Part shown: in pieces, positions 25,001-39,200 of the stretch
Numbering within the stretch: position 1 is the stretch's first letter
How the letters are laid out: every line of letters starts with the position of its first letter
Source of the DNA: Allacma fusca
Taxonomy: Eukaryota > Arthropoda > Collembola > Symphypleona > Sminthuridae
DNA length: 64,000 bases
Direction of reading: 5' to 3'
NCBI GenBank assembly: GCA_947179485.1
Contig: OX359247.1
Span: 26,078,801 to 26,142,800, forward strand
The notes under the pieces: model-generated
What the model saw: only the letters and a program-made list of their open reading frames with translations
Database searches by the model: none
Told to the model about the DNA's origin: nothing
Made by a program: the position numbers and the translations under genes

Positions 25001-27098
25001 AAAAAAATCCATCGAGTTGGAGAAGCAAAGCGGGGTCATGTAGTTGTCTTGTCACGTCCGTTGCCAACCGTGCCGCTCCAACCATTCTGCTAATTTATTC
25101 ATTATTCGCATCAAAATGTGTAATAATGATAGCGACATTAACTTCCGCAGTTCTCAGGAGGGCTTTAAAAAACATCTTGCATTACCAAACCGATTCGCTC
25201 CTTCGGAACATGTTTTCTCTCCTTGTCGGGACTCGGGATGGGAGTCTCTCTCTCACGGAGTGTACATACACAACTGCACAGGGACTTCCTACACTTTTAT
25301 GTAACTTCTATCACATGATTTCTATGTACGTCGCTGGGAGAGACCATTTCTCTTTCTAGTCCTTTCCAGGCGCTCTCCAAGACCAGTCGTACTGGGGCAT
25401 ATATCTTCGTGCATATGTATGTACGTACATATAGTGTGTACATGCAAAGCTGCATATACATGACATGTATGTACATACATTCTGTAAGTAAAACTCTCCT
25501 CTTATTGAAGCTCATACTTCCCGGGTGCCATTCCCTCCTCCTATATATACATACACACATTCTCCTCTTTCTTTCTCTTTTTTCTCCGCACACTCATATT
25601 CCCTCAAATGCAGCCAGTCTAGCTTCGATAAAGCGTCGGAACCACTCTGGCTTTTATTTCTTTTGGAAATACCTCCGGACTCGGTGCATTTTCCTTTCTT
25701 TCCCAGCATTACGTCTCCAGCTCTTCCAATTGCGATTCCAACTTTTAAATTTTTACATCATAACCAAAGAAGCCAACGTGGGTATCTAATGCTAGCGTTT
25801 TATTTAGATCCCGAATTTGCTCTTGAATACTCCTTGCTATAGGGGCATACATAGATACATATCTATGCATAACATACCAAAAATATTGCCATTTTTCATC
25901 CTAAATAACAAAAGTACATGCTGCCTTTTAGCCCCCAGGCAATCCACTTGAAGACTGGGCTGAGGAGTCAAAAGTATATCTATTTTTCCCCGAGTATTCA
26001 TTTGCTTTCTAGAAAATGAGAAAATGAGTATTAGGATAAAATCAATACAATTGAAGTCAAGAGAGGGAACGTGCTTCGTAACATATGTGCATACATATTT
26101 CCGAGTGTGTAGAGTCTAGGGCAGGATCTCAAGTGAATATCTTTAGGGAAGTTGGAGCAAGGTCGGCTCTGCTTTTGTAGTATACACTGGAAGTTCTAGC
26201 AAATGCCTCAGCCTTAATTCTGAACTATGCATAATTTACTAGGGTTTCAAATACGAATTTAGAACTGGACCACTTTCTTTACGTCTATGAGCTCCTGCAT
26301 TGGATTTTTTTTTTAAGGATTTTATAAATTTTGACAGTGAATTCCCCGACAATGGTCTGTTAAGAACTTGGACGTTCATACATTCCCCTATTACTGGAGT
26401 GGAGGGTGTAAGAGAAGTAGAAGTAATTATTTTGCGTGGCAGGAAGCTTGAAGGTTGGACTAGCCGCTGGGCTCTACTGTCATACCAATTTATACATTCT
26501 TCCCTGTATGTATATTCAGATTTTGTGAAACCTTTTCAACCAATGGAAGATAAATGCCACCAGAAAAATAGTTGTTGTTTTTTTTACAAGAACTACAAGA
26601 TTAGATTTTCAACATCCCTGGGAGAGAATCTACGTAATATTGAGTTAATAACCGGAGTGTTGAGAGAAGGAGTGTGCTCTGTCTTCACTGTCTCTCAGAT
26701 AATGTGCATATTGTATGTATGTACCTTAAGGAGTACACACATACATATACATACCTATGTCGTATAGTTCAGGTCTGAGAAATTGAAATTCAAAAATAGA
26801 GAAAGATAATTTGGAACTGCTCAAGAAGTTATGGGTTTATAGAGATGTGGGATTCTATCTCCTTTCAAGGAAATACATACTCTTTTATACTGTACCTATG
26901 TATATCTATACGGAGGAGTTAGTACAACATAAGCGTTTGATTATTATGCATTGTTTTTGTAGCTCGTAATCGTATTAATACTCTGTTGTACCAAGTAACT
27001 GACGGAAGGCGCACACCGAAAGGATTAGGGAGAGCTGAGAGAAAGAGTGGAAATAGCTTATGGGAAAATGAAATGGGATGGGTTGTGGTTGCTCCTTT

Positions 27099-27113
27099 GC
27101 TGCTGCTGCTGCT
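27099..27113. repeat. Short (GCT)5 trinucleotide run
   Basis: Five GCT units; gives poly-Leu on one strand and poly-Ala in the minus frame. No gene supported around it. Confidence 0.85.
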
Positions 27114-29340
27114 GTGTATGAAAATAATGCCCTTCCCTTTTTCGTCTCAAAAGTCATACAAGCTTGGTAAAATTCTTCTTGTAATTTACCTCTTTGGCGG
27201 CACCGGGTTCTCGGCATCTCGGCACGCAAACAAAGTCGTGCTGGAGCACTTGAGCGCTTATTCCTCTTTCAATACCTTCACCCCTCAAAGAATGTTTTTT
27301 TTTTGTTTTTATTTGTCTTAATTCGTTTATATTTGAAGTTTTTCTAGCAATTTAAAACACAATTTATATGTTAAAAATCCTTCTTCAATATTATATCCAA
27401 GAACTTTTATACATAGAATAAATCCCCCCCGAGACAGGAATTTGTTGTTCAAAACTTGCAAACATTGCCAAGAACAAAATAGCTGTCAGCTCAAATCAGT
27501 TGTCTTGTCTTATTACATGATTTTAAAAGAATCAAGGAAAAGAATCAAGTCAAATAGGGAAAAGATGAACGTAATTTATTGACATATTTACAATTTGAGC
27601 ATCACATGATGCTACACCAACTTAAAATTAGTAGTCAGCTTTGCCCACGTCCACAAACTACAAAATATATTCCAACTGTTGGGAAAGGAAAAATTTATTA
27701 GCAAAAGAAAATGTAAATGACTGACGTAGGCGAGTATTAAAATTCTATGGCAATAATTCCCCGATTTAAAAAAAAAACTGAGATAGATACTCTTGTGTCT
27801 CAAAAGAATAGCCTAAAAGAATAAGAAAGAGGAAGGGGATAAAGGTGTAAATTATTGTTTTCTGAACTAGAAAACCAGTTTGAGAGTAATTGTTTGTTTT
27901 AATTTTATCCTGTAATAATTAATAATTCTATGAGACAGTTCTAATAAGATAAGTTGGAATGAATTTTTTTCAGACGGATATTTTTAAATGTAGGAGAAGG
28001 AGAAAGGTAATAAATATTATTCTATGGGGAATTTGGTCTAATACCTCTTGAAGGGCTTTTGATACTAAGTTTTGACGGCGCGGCAGTTTAAAAAGGGAAG
28101 ACTGAAGGAGTTGAGCTAATATGCAAATAATGTAGTTTTCTTATTGAATGTCCTTGCCTTTTGATTGATCGATGGATCCAGTAAATGTCTTAGCATTTAA
28201 ACATCCCAATTAAACTAGGAAAGCAGGTTTTTCTCATGCTACCGTTTAAAAATCAACCAACCACCCATTCTCATGCCCAAAAAATGTACAAGATGTAAAA
28301 CATTAACATAACCATATTATTCATTCGTCCTGGGATACATACGTTGGAATGTAACCCCCTCTCCTCGACTCATACATATATCTAATAATCGTTAACGTTA
28401 AGTACGGGGAATTGCTACCTTCAATTTTTCACTTAATTTTGTCAAAATGTTTTAATGTTATAATTGGTGAGTTTATTAAGTTGAAGCATGCAACCATTTA
28501 GGGAGATATACCTTTTACCCCCAAGTACCCTATCTTACTATACCTTATTGTTCTCTTTTGTAGACTTTTCCCGTAAAATATTCTTTGGTAGATATATAGA
28601 AGACGCCGGTTACCTCCATGCATGAAGTCAATATTACCCAGTTTGTTCTACCATTCCCAACCGTCTGTGAGTAGTGGTTTCCTTGTTAGTGCTCCGACAA
28701 TTATTATCCTCAGAAACTTTACATATTATTCAAAAGTCAAAACTAATGGAATCCTTTAGACATACCTCAAGTAATTTACTTCCACAGTTCCACATGTAAT
28801 AACAGCTTGGGAAAAATTCCCCAAATTTCTCCTCAAATTTCAAGTGTTTAATGTAAAAATGCCACAATTATCTACAATTCCGGGGCTCATGACTTGGGGA
28901 AAACATGGAACGGGTGCATGAGGATGATGTAGGCATTAAAAGTAATGAGGAGAGTCTTTTGGTGGTTGTGCTTGAATTTTAACAGCAGCTAATAGATTGA
29001 CCGCACACGCTCGTCAGTGTCTACTACTTACCATGTAGAAATTTTTTTCCAAGATTTGGAATGAAAATTTTCCTGGTATGTTTCTTAAAATAGTATCTAC
29101 TTATTATGATGTACTATCTCGGAAGATTTATCCCATCCTTGTATTTTTCACTGGCGACATGAGAGTGTGAGAGCAATAATAATTATTATTGAAGTTTATA
29201 AAAATAGAGACAATAGCTAGGGAAGAGGGAAGATTACTTTACGGCTGGGCTTCGAAATATAATTTTGAGAGTAAAACATTGGAGGAGCTCTCACTTGATA
29301 ATTACTTGGTTCGCTGAACGTTTGAGTGCGCTCATTTCGT

Positions 29341-29358
29341 TACATACATATGTATGTA
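29341..29358. repeat. 18-bp perfect palindrome of the TACATA/TGTATG word
   Basis: TACATACATA followed by its exact reverse complement. Similar perfect palindromes of this word occur at 25465-25480 and near 57450, and imperfect ones at about 19392-19457, 32664, 33540, 59765 and 61198. Confidence 0.85.
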
Positions 29359-32053
29359 TGGTGATAGTCACTTAAGTACAGCTCCGTCCGATGAAAATAA
29401 TAATCAAGTGATAATTTGAAGGAGAGGAAAAACCGAATATGGAAGCTCCGTCTGGAAAATTTAGGAATAGAGCTGTAATTCCGAAGACCACATGTGTGGA
29501 GGATAGGGTTTGGAGGAAAGAGAGGGAGCAGACTTGAAGGGAAGGTGCTATTTAGGCTTGCATTACAAGCATTATGTGGTTTCCATTAGAGGGAAGCCAG
29601 TTCCTTGACTATCATCATCCGCAAGTGGATTATATGTTCCAAAGCAACTTTTCAGTCTATCACATGAGTTATGGCTTCCTCCTTCATTTTGATTGCCCAC
29701 ATTTCTACGGCAATTACAGAGCCTTTCGTGGTGTAAAGGGAGGAAAAAGTTAAAAAACTAGAAAATAAAATATACCTCAATCATTCAAAGTAATGTATAG
29801 GAGCTACTACAATTTTACAGACTGAGACTCTTGGATTTGGATTCAGAAGTGGGATTATTGTGTAAATTCAAGCCCTCCATTCTGCTACTGCCTAATTGTA
29901 AGCATAGCTCTCGCAATGGACAATAATTGTTCTAAATATGCCTTTTGGGGTGATTCAAAATTATTATAGGGCTCAAGTCCATCATTAGAGAAGTTGAGTT
30001 TATTGTCAGTTTTAATGGGGGTGGGATTTATAATTCAAACTTTACCGCTCTAAGATCATTTTAAAGTGTAGGGTTTTTACACCTCTGTCGGAGCCCCTAC
30101 AAAATCTGAGCGTACTTTTACGTATACTTATAGGAGCATTAAAGTCAGGCTCGAACCGCAAACACATCCTTGACTGTTTTGCAAGGTTGTGTATCTTGTA
30201 GATTTTTACACAGTTTCTGCATTAGCAGCTAATTAGATGTAATCATTACATATGTACATATAGATACTCGTACATCATGTGTGTACAGCGTATCAGTCCA
30301 ACTTCACCAAATTGCTAACAAACAACCATATATGTAGGGATCCCACGGACTGCCTATATAAGCATAACAAGTTGCAGTTGACCATCTCCCAAGAACCTGG
30401 TTATAGATAGTGCTCGTATAACGTTCTAAACAATTTAACATCATTAGGATTCAAATGTATTTTCTAACACCTATGTAAATTTTAAATCAAAGTTGCGAAA
30501 ATACAGTAATCAAGTTTCTCAGTTGCGTGAAAATACATTAACATAAATATCACTGGGCCCTGCTGGTATACGTATCTACATATGTATCTATACGTACATG
30601 CTCGGACGGACATTGTGTAAAAGTGAGAGCAGATAATGTAGTGAAATGTAACTAAAATCCTCCTGTGCTATTCTCTTGACTTGTCATTTTTTGAGGGGGT
30701 AATTGCATCAGGACATTAATGACTGACAAATTTAAGACGATTAATGGGTGGGCCAAAAAGAGTAACACGTGAGAGTCTCATTCGACGGAGTCTACATATA
30801 ATGTTACACTTTTTCCACCGATACTGTAATCAAGATATGTCATAGCATTTTTTGCTCCTTGAGTACGAGTCCCGTGATGGAGGCACGTCCTTATACATAG
30901 ATGTACATACATAGATACATACATGTGTATCTACACATATGTATCTATATTTTATGAAGGAAAAACTTCCCAACCAGTCCACATAAGGGTGATGTCCATG
31001 CAGAACGACGTCCATATATACATCATATATCTGTAATTATACCTATGTATATATGCATTACCATGTGTTACATATAGATACCAAGAGCAGTCTCTCTCTG
31101 AGGTTGTGGAGCTCGTCTGAAAATCCTGAATACTGTATGCACGACCTATGGTCCTTGTTTGTTTATGTATCATCCATCGCTGTAATTTGTACAACCAGCA
31201 ATTATAAACTAATCGAAATTATACTATGAGAGAAAGGGAGTCATGTCGAGTAAAAAAATATACTGTGGCGGATGAGAGGCATGGGAATACAATTCGCCAC
31301 TGTGGCTCACGTATGGTTCCAGTCATATATCCAGATTCACCCTTGTACGCCGATCAAATGTAAAGTCTCTCCAAGTGAGTATGAAATGGTCATCTGTGGG
31401 AGATAAAAAGGTATATATTTTTGCGGGTAGCTCTGCAAGTATGTATGTATATAGGGAGATATGCGGAGGATCCATTGGATCTTATGCCCTTAAAAGCATG
31501 TTGTGCATACTGTACTTGGCATTGTGAGAGATAGAGGTAGGGAAATGCAAGTAGTGCATAAATGTATGATTAAAGTATTAAGATAGAAAATTATTGTGCT
31601 CACTTGAGGGAGAGGAAAAAGAGCCTAAGAACATGAATTTTACAAGGCGTATTAACTAAAGCATATACCTTTTGGCAGAAAATCTCATTGAAAAGGATTC
31701 GCAGTCTGCTTGGTTGTCTTGATGGATTGAGGTGGAAATAAAAGAGGAGCTGTCACAGACAACTAACGAGACCTGCCTAGAAGTGGAGTAACTTTGTATG
31801 TTGAGATACTCTCCGCGATACCACATTATATTATGCTTCCTCACTCGCTAAGTTCGTTTCGTCATCCTCTCTGCACGGAGAGCCTATTTGTACGCAATGT
31901 ACATATATATGCATATAGGGGATGGTCATATATATAATATATCTGTTACATATGCACGTAACTGTCATATATGGGAGCAAGCAGTGATAAAGCTGGCTTT
32001 GATAGATGATGGATGTTACATTTCATCTCTCGGTGATCTTAACTACGTAGATA

Positions 32054-32056
<3 letters not shown>

Positions 32057-32105
<49 letters not shown>

Positions 32106-32145
32106 TCACTCACTCGCTCGCTCACTCACTCACTCACTCACTCGC
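32057..32145. repeat. Compound (CT)22 plus (CACT)n repeat
   Basis: About 44 bases of CT, a short ATCCTT break, then a tetranucleotide run of CACT/CGCT units. It accounts for the LSLSLSLS and SLTHSLT runs in the 147-codon open frame at 31888-32331. Confidence 0.93.
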
Positions 32146-33260
32146 TGGGCTTACTCTCGTACGGTGAAACAACATGCAATTACACAGTGTGTGATCTGGG
32201 GTGATTTTTTTCTCTCGTATTTTCTTTCTGTCCATTTTCTTATTTATGCGATTCATTTTTTTCTCCTCTCAGAGCTTGGAGAGTGTAAGTCAGTACCAGC
32301 ATATCCGGTTTTAGTAATAATAATCAAATAAAATATCATTTTACATGAAAAATTATAAATTAGAAAGTCTTGTTTATATGTTGTTCTCATTTAGGAGAAA
32401 AATATTTCAATTCCCCAGCCTTTAATTTATTTCACAGATAATCACTGAAGCCGCACCAACTTGTTGGCTCTTTGAAAAATTTTTGGAAAAAATGAACTGG
32501 ATTTTCTCACCTTTCATGATACATTAAATGTTATGGCTTGCTCTTACAATCCCATGTAAATTCTGGTAGTATCCAAATGTCAAGTCCTACCGTGCATATG
32601 TTTAGTTTCATACTGTGCCTGGCCATTTAATAAATATGTACGTGGCTATACGATGGTCATTGTATATACATATGTATGTATGTAGGGATGGATGTGGGAC
32701 GCTATAAAACCTTGGGATGACTTTTTTTTATATGGGATGGACGTCGGTATGCATGTAATTATCTCCATTCCTCACTGTAGATAGACATGTGAGCTCTCAT
32801 GCAGAAATGGGGGTAGAAAAAAAGGAGCGTAATCCGACATCCTAGAAAAAGCAGTAGTGAACAGTGGCATTCGTTTAGGAACAGATTCAATTTGAATATA
32901 CTTACAATATACCATGAACTGATTTGTGCACACAAGAAGGGCTTGAGATTTATATTTAAATTATGTGAATATTTATCGAGGTTTCTGCCCGCCTGCCAGG
33001 GATTTAAATGTAGTCAAATGCATCACAGTTTTTTCCCATAATTTATTAACTTATTGAGACTCTCTGGCAGGTTAAATGTCTCCCTTATATTGTGAGTTTC
33101 CATGCCTGCGGATGAGCATGAATTGATGATATTATAGGGACTACTGGATTACCTGTAAAAGATAAGGTCTGAGAGGGTTTTGTCTAAAAATATACCAATA
33201 TACCTTTTTGTATGAACTAACATACACTAACCTTTTGCTTTCGAATTTATTTACTTGCAG

Positions 33261-33293
33261 GTACAGAAATGAGGCGTTCTGCTGGCCCGAAAG
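33261..33293 (+). CDS. Candidate 33-nt cassette microexon (exon A of plus-strand gene)
   Basis: A pyrimidine-rich tract and TTACTTGCAG precede a 33-nt segment that ends CGAAAG|GTAACA. The first base completes a codon begun in an upstream exon; the rest reads YRNEAFCWPE plus AG of an Arg/Ser codon. It is rich in Cys, Trp and Pro and clearly more GC-rich than its surroundings. Length is a multiple of three and the phase equals that of the next two exons, so it can be included or skipped without a frame change, as in alternatively spliced neuronal or muscle microexons (known pattern; tissue is inference). A second AG six bases downstream could give a 27-nt form. The donor is acceptable, not ideal. 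I do not recognise the protein. Confidence 0.42.
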
Positions 33294-36200
33294 GTAACAA
33301 AGTCCCTGTTTCTTTCCACTTTTCCTTTTTACTTTACATAGCTCTTGCTTGTAGTATAATTACACTCTGTATAAATATACGTACGAACGAACGATATAGC
33401 TCAATACATACGTACTTACATGCATAGTTCCATAGCCAAGCTTATATTCATTGTCTTGTTGTTGAGGATGGTACTGTCCGTGCATCACTGTTTTTTATCG
33501 AAAGAACCTTATATATGCTTATATGCTTTTTGGTAGTCGTATGTATGAATGTACGTACATACATAGATACTGTATTCATAATCACATAATACCCGTGAAG
33601 CAGAAAACACATGAATTTCCCATATCTCTATCCCATTGAGCCACACTTATAATTATGACATATGGCCAATAGCTCCATTATATTTGTACATTAGATAGGA
33701 TATAGAACCTATAATGTTTGTTTTCTTATGTGTGATCGGCCCGAAGGCTTCTCTTCATCTTTCTCCCTTCAGTCGTCAGGACTATGATATGGAAATAAGT
33801 CAGTCATTGAATAGTACGGGTGGATAAGTTTCATTCATGTATTATGAACTAAAAGGGTTAATGCTTACAAAAAGGATCTCTTCAACTCTTGTGTTTTCCT
33901 TGGAACAATTCAACTTGAAAATATTCAAGTGATGAGTTATAGACCGGCAATATTATGCCTGGAAGTATCCGTTTAAAATGAGATCATATGAGGGCTGTCC
34001 TTATGTGAGGCATTGTGCTCATAATACGAGTAAGTAAACATGACCTAGGATCATATTGTGCAGTCCCGACCATTACTCAAGATAATGTCTCCCATCCACT
34101 ATACAGGACCACTACGGCTCAACGATACCTCATGATGGACTGCTTTTATGCCTTTGATTCACTTTCTACCTTTAGTGCCATTATGATTATGAGGATTACC
34201 ATATAGCTCTGCACATTACCTGTCCGTGTCCGTACATGCTTAGGGAAGCATGCCGTATAGATTCTTTTCAGAAATCTTCCCCAAGCATAAAAGGATCCGC
34301 CGGATTTCAGGAGTAGTTCTGAAGCCAGGAATATTTTAACACGTCGGTATCTGTGAGAATTTTAATTCCCGCTGTGTATTCCACTGAACCTTTGACGTCC
34401 GCCAAGATCCTAGGAATTTCTAGCTGTTGTTTAGTAAATGTATCTATGTATGTGTGTGTGTAGGGGCTGAGCGGACTATACAGTTTTGCTAAATATTTTG
34501 ACGGGATTGTGCACACTTCATATTTATGCAGACTCGAGTGATTTGGCAACTTATTGAACTTGCTATCTGTGATTATCACCCCAGTAAATAATTTTGCAAT
34601 CATGCTGGGCTAGATATATAATGCATCTCAGTCATCTCAGTGCTATAGGGATTACAGTTAACTACATATACGTGCAAAATATAATCTGTGGCTTTAGACC
34701 GTACTTATTATCGAGTTGCCGATAGCTGCAAATTCACTGTCAGCAGAGTTTAAAGACCTGATTTCCTCAGTTGAAATGACCAGCTCAGAAATGCTTTTTT
34801 ATGGTAATAAGGCCCCTGGATGATCTGCCTAAATTACAGGTCAACAAGAAACAAGGCTGCCGAATACCGGGATATAAAAACTTTCATAAATATCTCAGGT
34901 TTTGTATCCTTCAGTATAGTAGGCATCAGCATATTGGCACTTAGTGCTATAACTATGCAAATTCAGGTGACCATGTACATACTTCCAAAGGGATTCTACT
35001 TTATGCATGGATTTTGCTCAAGTGCATACTCAAGTGTGACTTATGTAATTGCTTATGCATGTAAACGCAAATATTTAAAATGATTATTGATTAAACTATT
35101 CTGCAAGGTATCAAGGTACATAGTATGTTATAGTTGCTCACAAGAAATCACCTGGGATTCCAAGGTGCGCTTGAATTTTTTTTAAAAGTAAGCCATACAT
35201 ACTCAAGCTAAAAACGACTGAAGCCAAAAATCTATGACAGATTACTTTCAGCATGAGCGTAATAAAATTTATGACAACTGCGTCAATTAAATGATGTCGC
35301 CTGAATTGAGCAAAAGTTATATGCATTTAGCCATCGAGCCAGACCACATATCTATAGCTATTAAACTTATAGTATGTTACCATCCAGTATGTATGTAGTA
35401 TGTATGTAAATTAAATGCTATTAAGAATAAAATATGTACAGATATTGTCAGGGTCCACGTCCTCACTAAATACTATGTGAGTGTATATAGAATGATGAAA
35501 TATAGTTTTTTTAAAAACTATAGAAGACGTTCCCACATGCATATCTATTTGGAAGCACTGACCCAAAGAAGTCAGTGGGAAATTATTTGAGTTGATTTTC
35601 CGACGGTCCCTTAAGCAGGTTATTCTGCATGCATAATTCAATCGTTAGGTTATATGTTATTGGGAAAATTTCCATTGATAATAAAAACATGACTGAATAT
35701 TATAATGCTTACAAGATTGGATTCTTAATTAGTTATATACATACGGTATGAAAACTCACGCATAATTACGTGAGCATTATTATGAAGAATTAATTAACAG
35801 AGGACACTTGGCTTTTCCTTGGGAATTTCCTCAGCAGTACGTGTCAAATATCAAGTTATATTTTTGAATTTACGATTATTAGATTAAATAATGTAGGGAT
35901 ACGTGAAAGTAATTGTACGCAATAAAAATACGGGGCTGCTTGCTCCTTCCCACATTGAACGCTATCTAGACTGTGAGGAGAGACCTGGCCGAGAAACTTG
36001 CTGGTTATCACGTAATGATTCTATTTAAATTGTTTCCATCGTCATTTCCAGTCCTCACAAGTACATTGTACAATGGCTCATAGCTGATAATTAATAGTAT
36101 GGAAAATGTTGAACTAATTTTTTAATCAGCATTAAATTCTGAGGGAATCCACGAGGAGAAGGCAAGAGAGCAGAAACTTGATGGGCAAGTATATTGTAGC

Positions 36201-39200
36201 TTGAGTCCGGACTAGCGGCTAGACATGTCGTCGTTGGATTTAATGGCCAGATAAATAACATTTTTGTAAATTCACTCAATCAGCAAGGTGACGAGACGTA
36301 AACTGTCAACTGACACAAGTCGTCTTACAGAGGACTTTCGATTTCCATCACTTTTTCCACAAGTCGTTCTTTTTTTTTGCATTGTAAGACTCACTCCCAG
36401 TCATAAGGAAAGAAGAAAAAAAAGTGCTCCCTTGCAAAGAAGTCCCAAGTGCCAATCAGTTGATTCCATGGGATTGTTGTAAATACTTGAAAGGACGTAA
36501 CTCGAATATCAAAAGCTTGTTTCAGTTGTGACCATTAACATTCCAAAAGAATCTGGCCCTAACTCCCCTGATATAAATTTATCTCTCACTCAAGTCCAAT
36601 TTTTTCGAGGCATTTACATTTCTATAATTTGTTACTGGCTTTTTTTACCTCTTCCTGAATGCCCCGTACACATTGCGGATTCCTATCATCATCTGGTAAC
36701 ATCACAGGCTATTCTCAACTGGCTCATTAACTTATAAGTTAACCATTAGATGAGAGGGGATTCCTTATCTTGGGAACTTCTCGTGTTTTTAGGGTTGTCG
36801 TGACAAGTCATTTACATTTTTATAAAATCAACTTTATTTCCTTGTATAATGTCCCAAGAGAATTTTGTCATACTAGGATTTTCCTGCTCATTTCAACCAT
36901 TTCATTTACCTTGTGGATGTCACTAGCTGTTAACAGTCCTCCACGGCCGGCAGTGACAACATGGTAAAGGTATTTTATTTTCTAAATTTCTGATTGTGAG
37001 TTATTTGGTGAGCGAGTAAGATTTAGTAGTAAATTATTTATTTTCAATTTCTCTTCCCTGGCACTGACACCGTTCAGTAATGGAAACTCAATGTTTGCAA
37101 CTGTGGCAAGACTTTTTATAAACAGAAAATATTTTTTTGAAATTGTTTCTTTCTTCTCATGTGTCTCAAAAAATGTTGAGGTATGTTTGAGTCGGAGAAG
37201 ACAGTGAGGACGTGAGTATGTACATATGTACTTGAGTACTAACCTGTTTCACGCTTAGGTACACACGTACACAGGTGGATTTTTTTCCCGAGTCATAGCG
37301 TTACTCAATGATACATATTTTTATACACACTGCCCTATGTACGGACTCAGGAGTCTGACGTATTGTTTTAGTTTGGGTTCACTCTGTAACTGTCATGGGT
37401 ACAGTTGATGGAAAAAGTTCAGGAGGAATAGTGTTCAGCATCTAGGTGTCCCCTGTAGAGGAAGTTAATTGAATGACCATATGAAGCCACCTCAAGGCCT
37501 GCTCAAGGCCTTCCAACAAATCTACAGTCAACATTGTAAAAACCGACTTCTTCAGTTTCCTCATGCAGGGTTCAATTCAATTCAAGTCTCCCGAAAGAAC
37601 GCAAAATGCTACTATACTAAATATGGATAAGGCAGTGCTGTTTGAGAGTATCCACGGGGTCAGGATGAAGACTACCTTTGTTTTGAAAAAAAAGGAAATG
37701 TTACCCCAAACAACACTGCCCACAGTAAAGTAATTATACTAAGGCCCGTATATGTATTTACATTGCGTATGTATGTGCGCTACTTTGAGAAAAACTGGGT
37801 TTTTGTAGGAATGCCCACGTCTTCAATTTCCTATTAGAACTTAATATTGTAAACTCAAGAGATCTTGAACTCTGTGTGTATTTTGCGGATGAGCATGAGC
37901 CTACTAATGTATGGGTATTCAAAACTCAGCATGTAGTTTAGGAATAGATACTTGAGCGCCTGAGAGTTGAGAGGCTATTTCTGAGAGGGACTATTTAAAG
38001 AGACCATTAATGTAAAGAAATTTAGAGAGAGAAATGTAGGGGTTGGACTTATCACCTTGTTGGAGTCATTAAAGGGAAAAAAGCTGTTGAAATCCTGGTT
38101 CTCTGAGCTGGCCACATGAAGGCCCAGCGACAGATAGATGCTCATATGTAATTATATGGGAGTCTACATATAGATATCTACACTAAGTGCATATACACTA
38201 CTTAGGGAACTCGGCTCTAGAGCTTAAGAATGCAAATCCAGAGGAATGAAAAGCTATTAAGTTCTCCGGTCTTCCTCAGCCTCATCATGATGATAGTGAT
38301 TTTGAAGGGGATCCCGAAGAACTGTGGTGAGTGGTGGTGTATTTATAAAAAGAGTAACATTTCCCATCTGCTCCTTGGACCTTTCGGCCTTCCTTATTAT
38401 TTTATTGGATCCACCCCTCGTGTTTCTTCCGTAAATTTTGATTAGACGGATAAGTAATGGGAAGAAATGTGAAACGGTTGGATTGAATAAAATTCTTTTA
38501 ATCAAACAGTCATACAGTATGTTCTTATTCCTCTTTAATTTTTAGACGAGAAAACTTTGCAACAGCCTTTTTCTCTTCCCGTAAAATACCCTCAAACAAG
38601 GACAGTTTCAATGATTTTAGAATAATTATTTCAAAAATATTTTGTTTTTAATTCCTGGCTGATACTTTCTCGCCTATAATTTGTCTGTATTTAAATCCGC
38701 TTTTCCCCCGTCCCTAAGGGTCATTCAAGAGGTATACTCCTTGAGGGCTGTGACTACAGCATGGATTCAAAGGCTTAATAAATCCTGACTTGCTGGAAGA
38801 GTATCTATGTATTTCGAATTTGAGTAAACCTGCTGCTGCTCATGCATTAAATTTGATTGTTACACTGAATAACTAATCCCTTGTTTCGAATATTGTTGAA
38901 GTGCAGTCTTTCCCAGATTTTTTTGTTTATTGTAGTAAGCGGCTGCTATGTAGTAGCTCCCTAATGTTCCTGCATAGATTGTTCGAGATTTAAAGATTTT
39001 TTCCCGTTTGTATTCTTTGATCTGGAACTAAGTAAAAAATAATGTGTATCTCATCATCCGCTCTAGTTACGGGTCATATCAGGTGTAAATCCTTATGTTA
39101 CCCCTGAATTGCCAATTTTGTTAATGTTGACAAGACACATGCATAGATATGTACATGTATAAGAGTATCTACATCGTTTGAGAAGAACTTGTTAGGATGA

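Larger units (their letters stand above)
14181..33260. other. Long non-coding stretch (intronic or intergenic)
   Basis: About 19 kb with no gene I can support. It contains most of the GA/CT and GT microsatellites, many TATGTATG/CATACATA words, a TATAAATA motif upstream of a 22-codon frame near 20297, and isolated splice-like pairs (18201-18292 plus; 23974-24062 minus; 32273-32284 plus). The longer frames (146 codons at 18650, 157 at 24886, 147 at 31888) contain simple repeats or have unremarkable composition and are not called. Confidence 0.6.

Noticed and set aside
24886..25359. 157-codon plus-strand open frame, the longest in the window
   Set aside because: It is carried through by a GA repeat (Arg-Glu run) and A-run; flanks show no domain and frames on the other strand are equally open.
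25409..25842. Overlapping 126- and 105-codon plus-strand frames
   Set aside because: Low-complexity CT-rich and TATGTA-rich DNA kept several frames open at once; no coding signature.
31888..32331. 147-codon plus-strand open frame
   Set aside because: Its middle third is the CT/CACT microsatellite; the rest has no recognisable feature.
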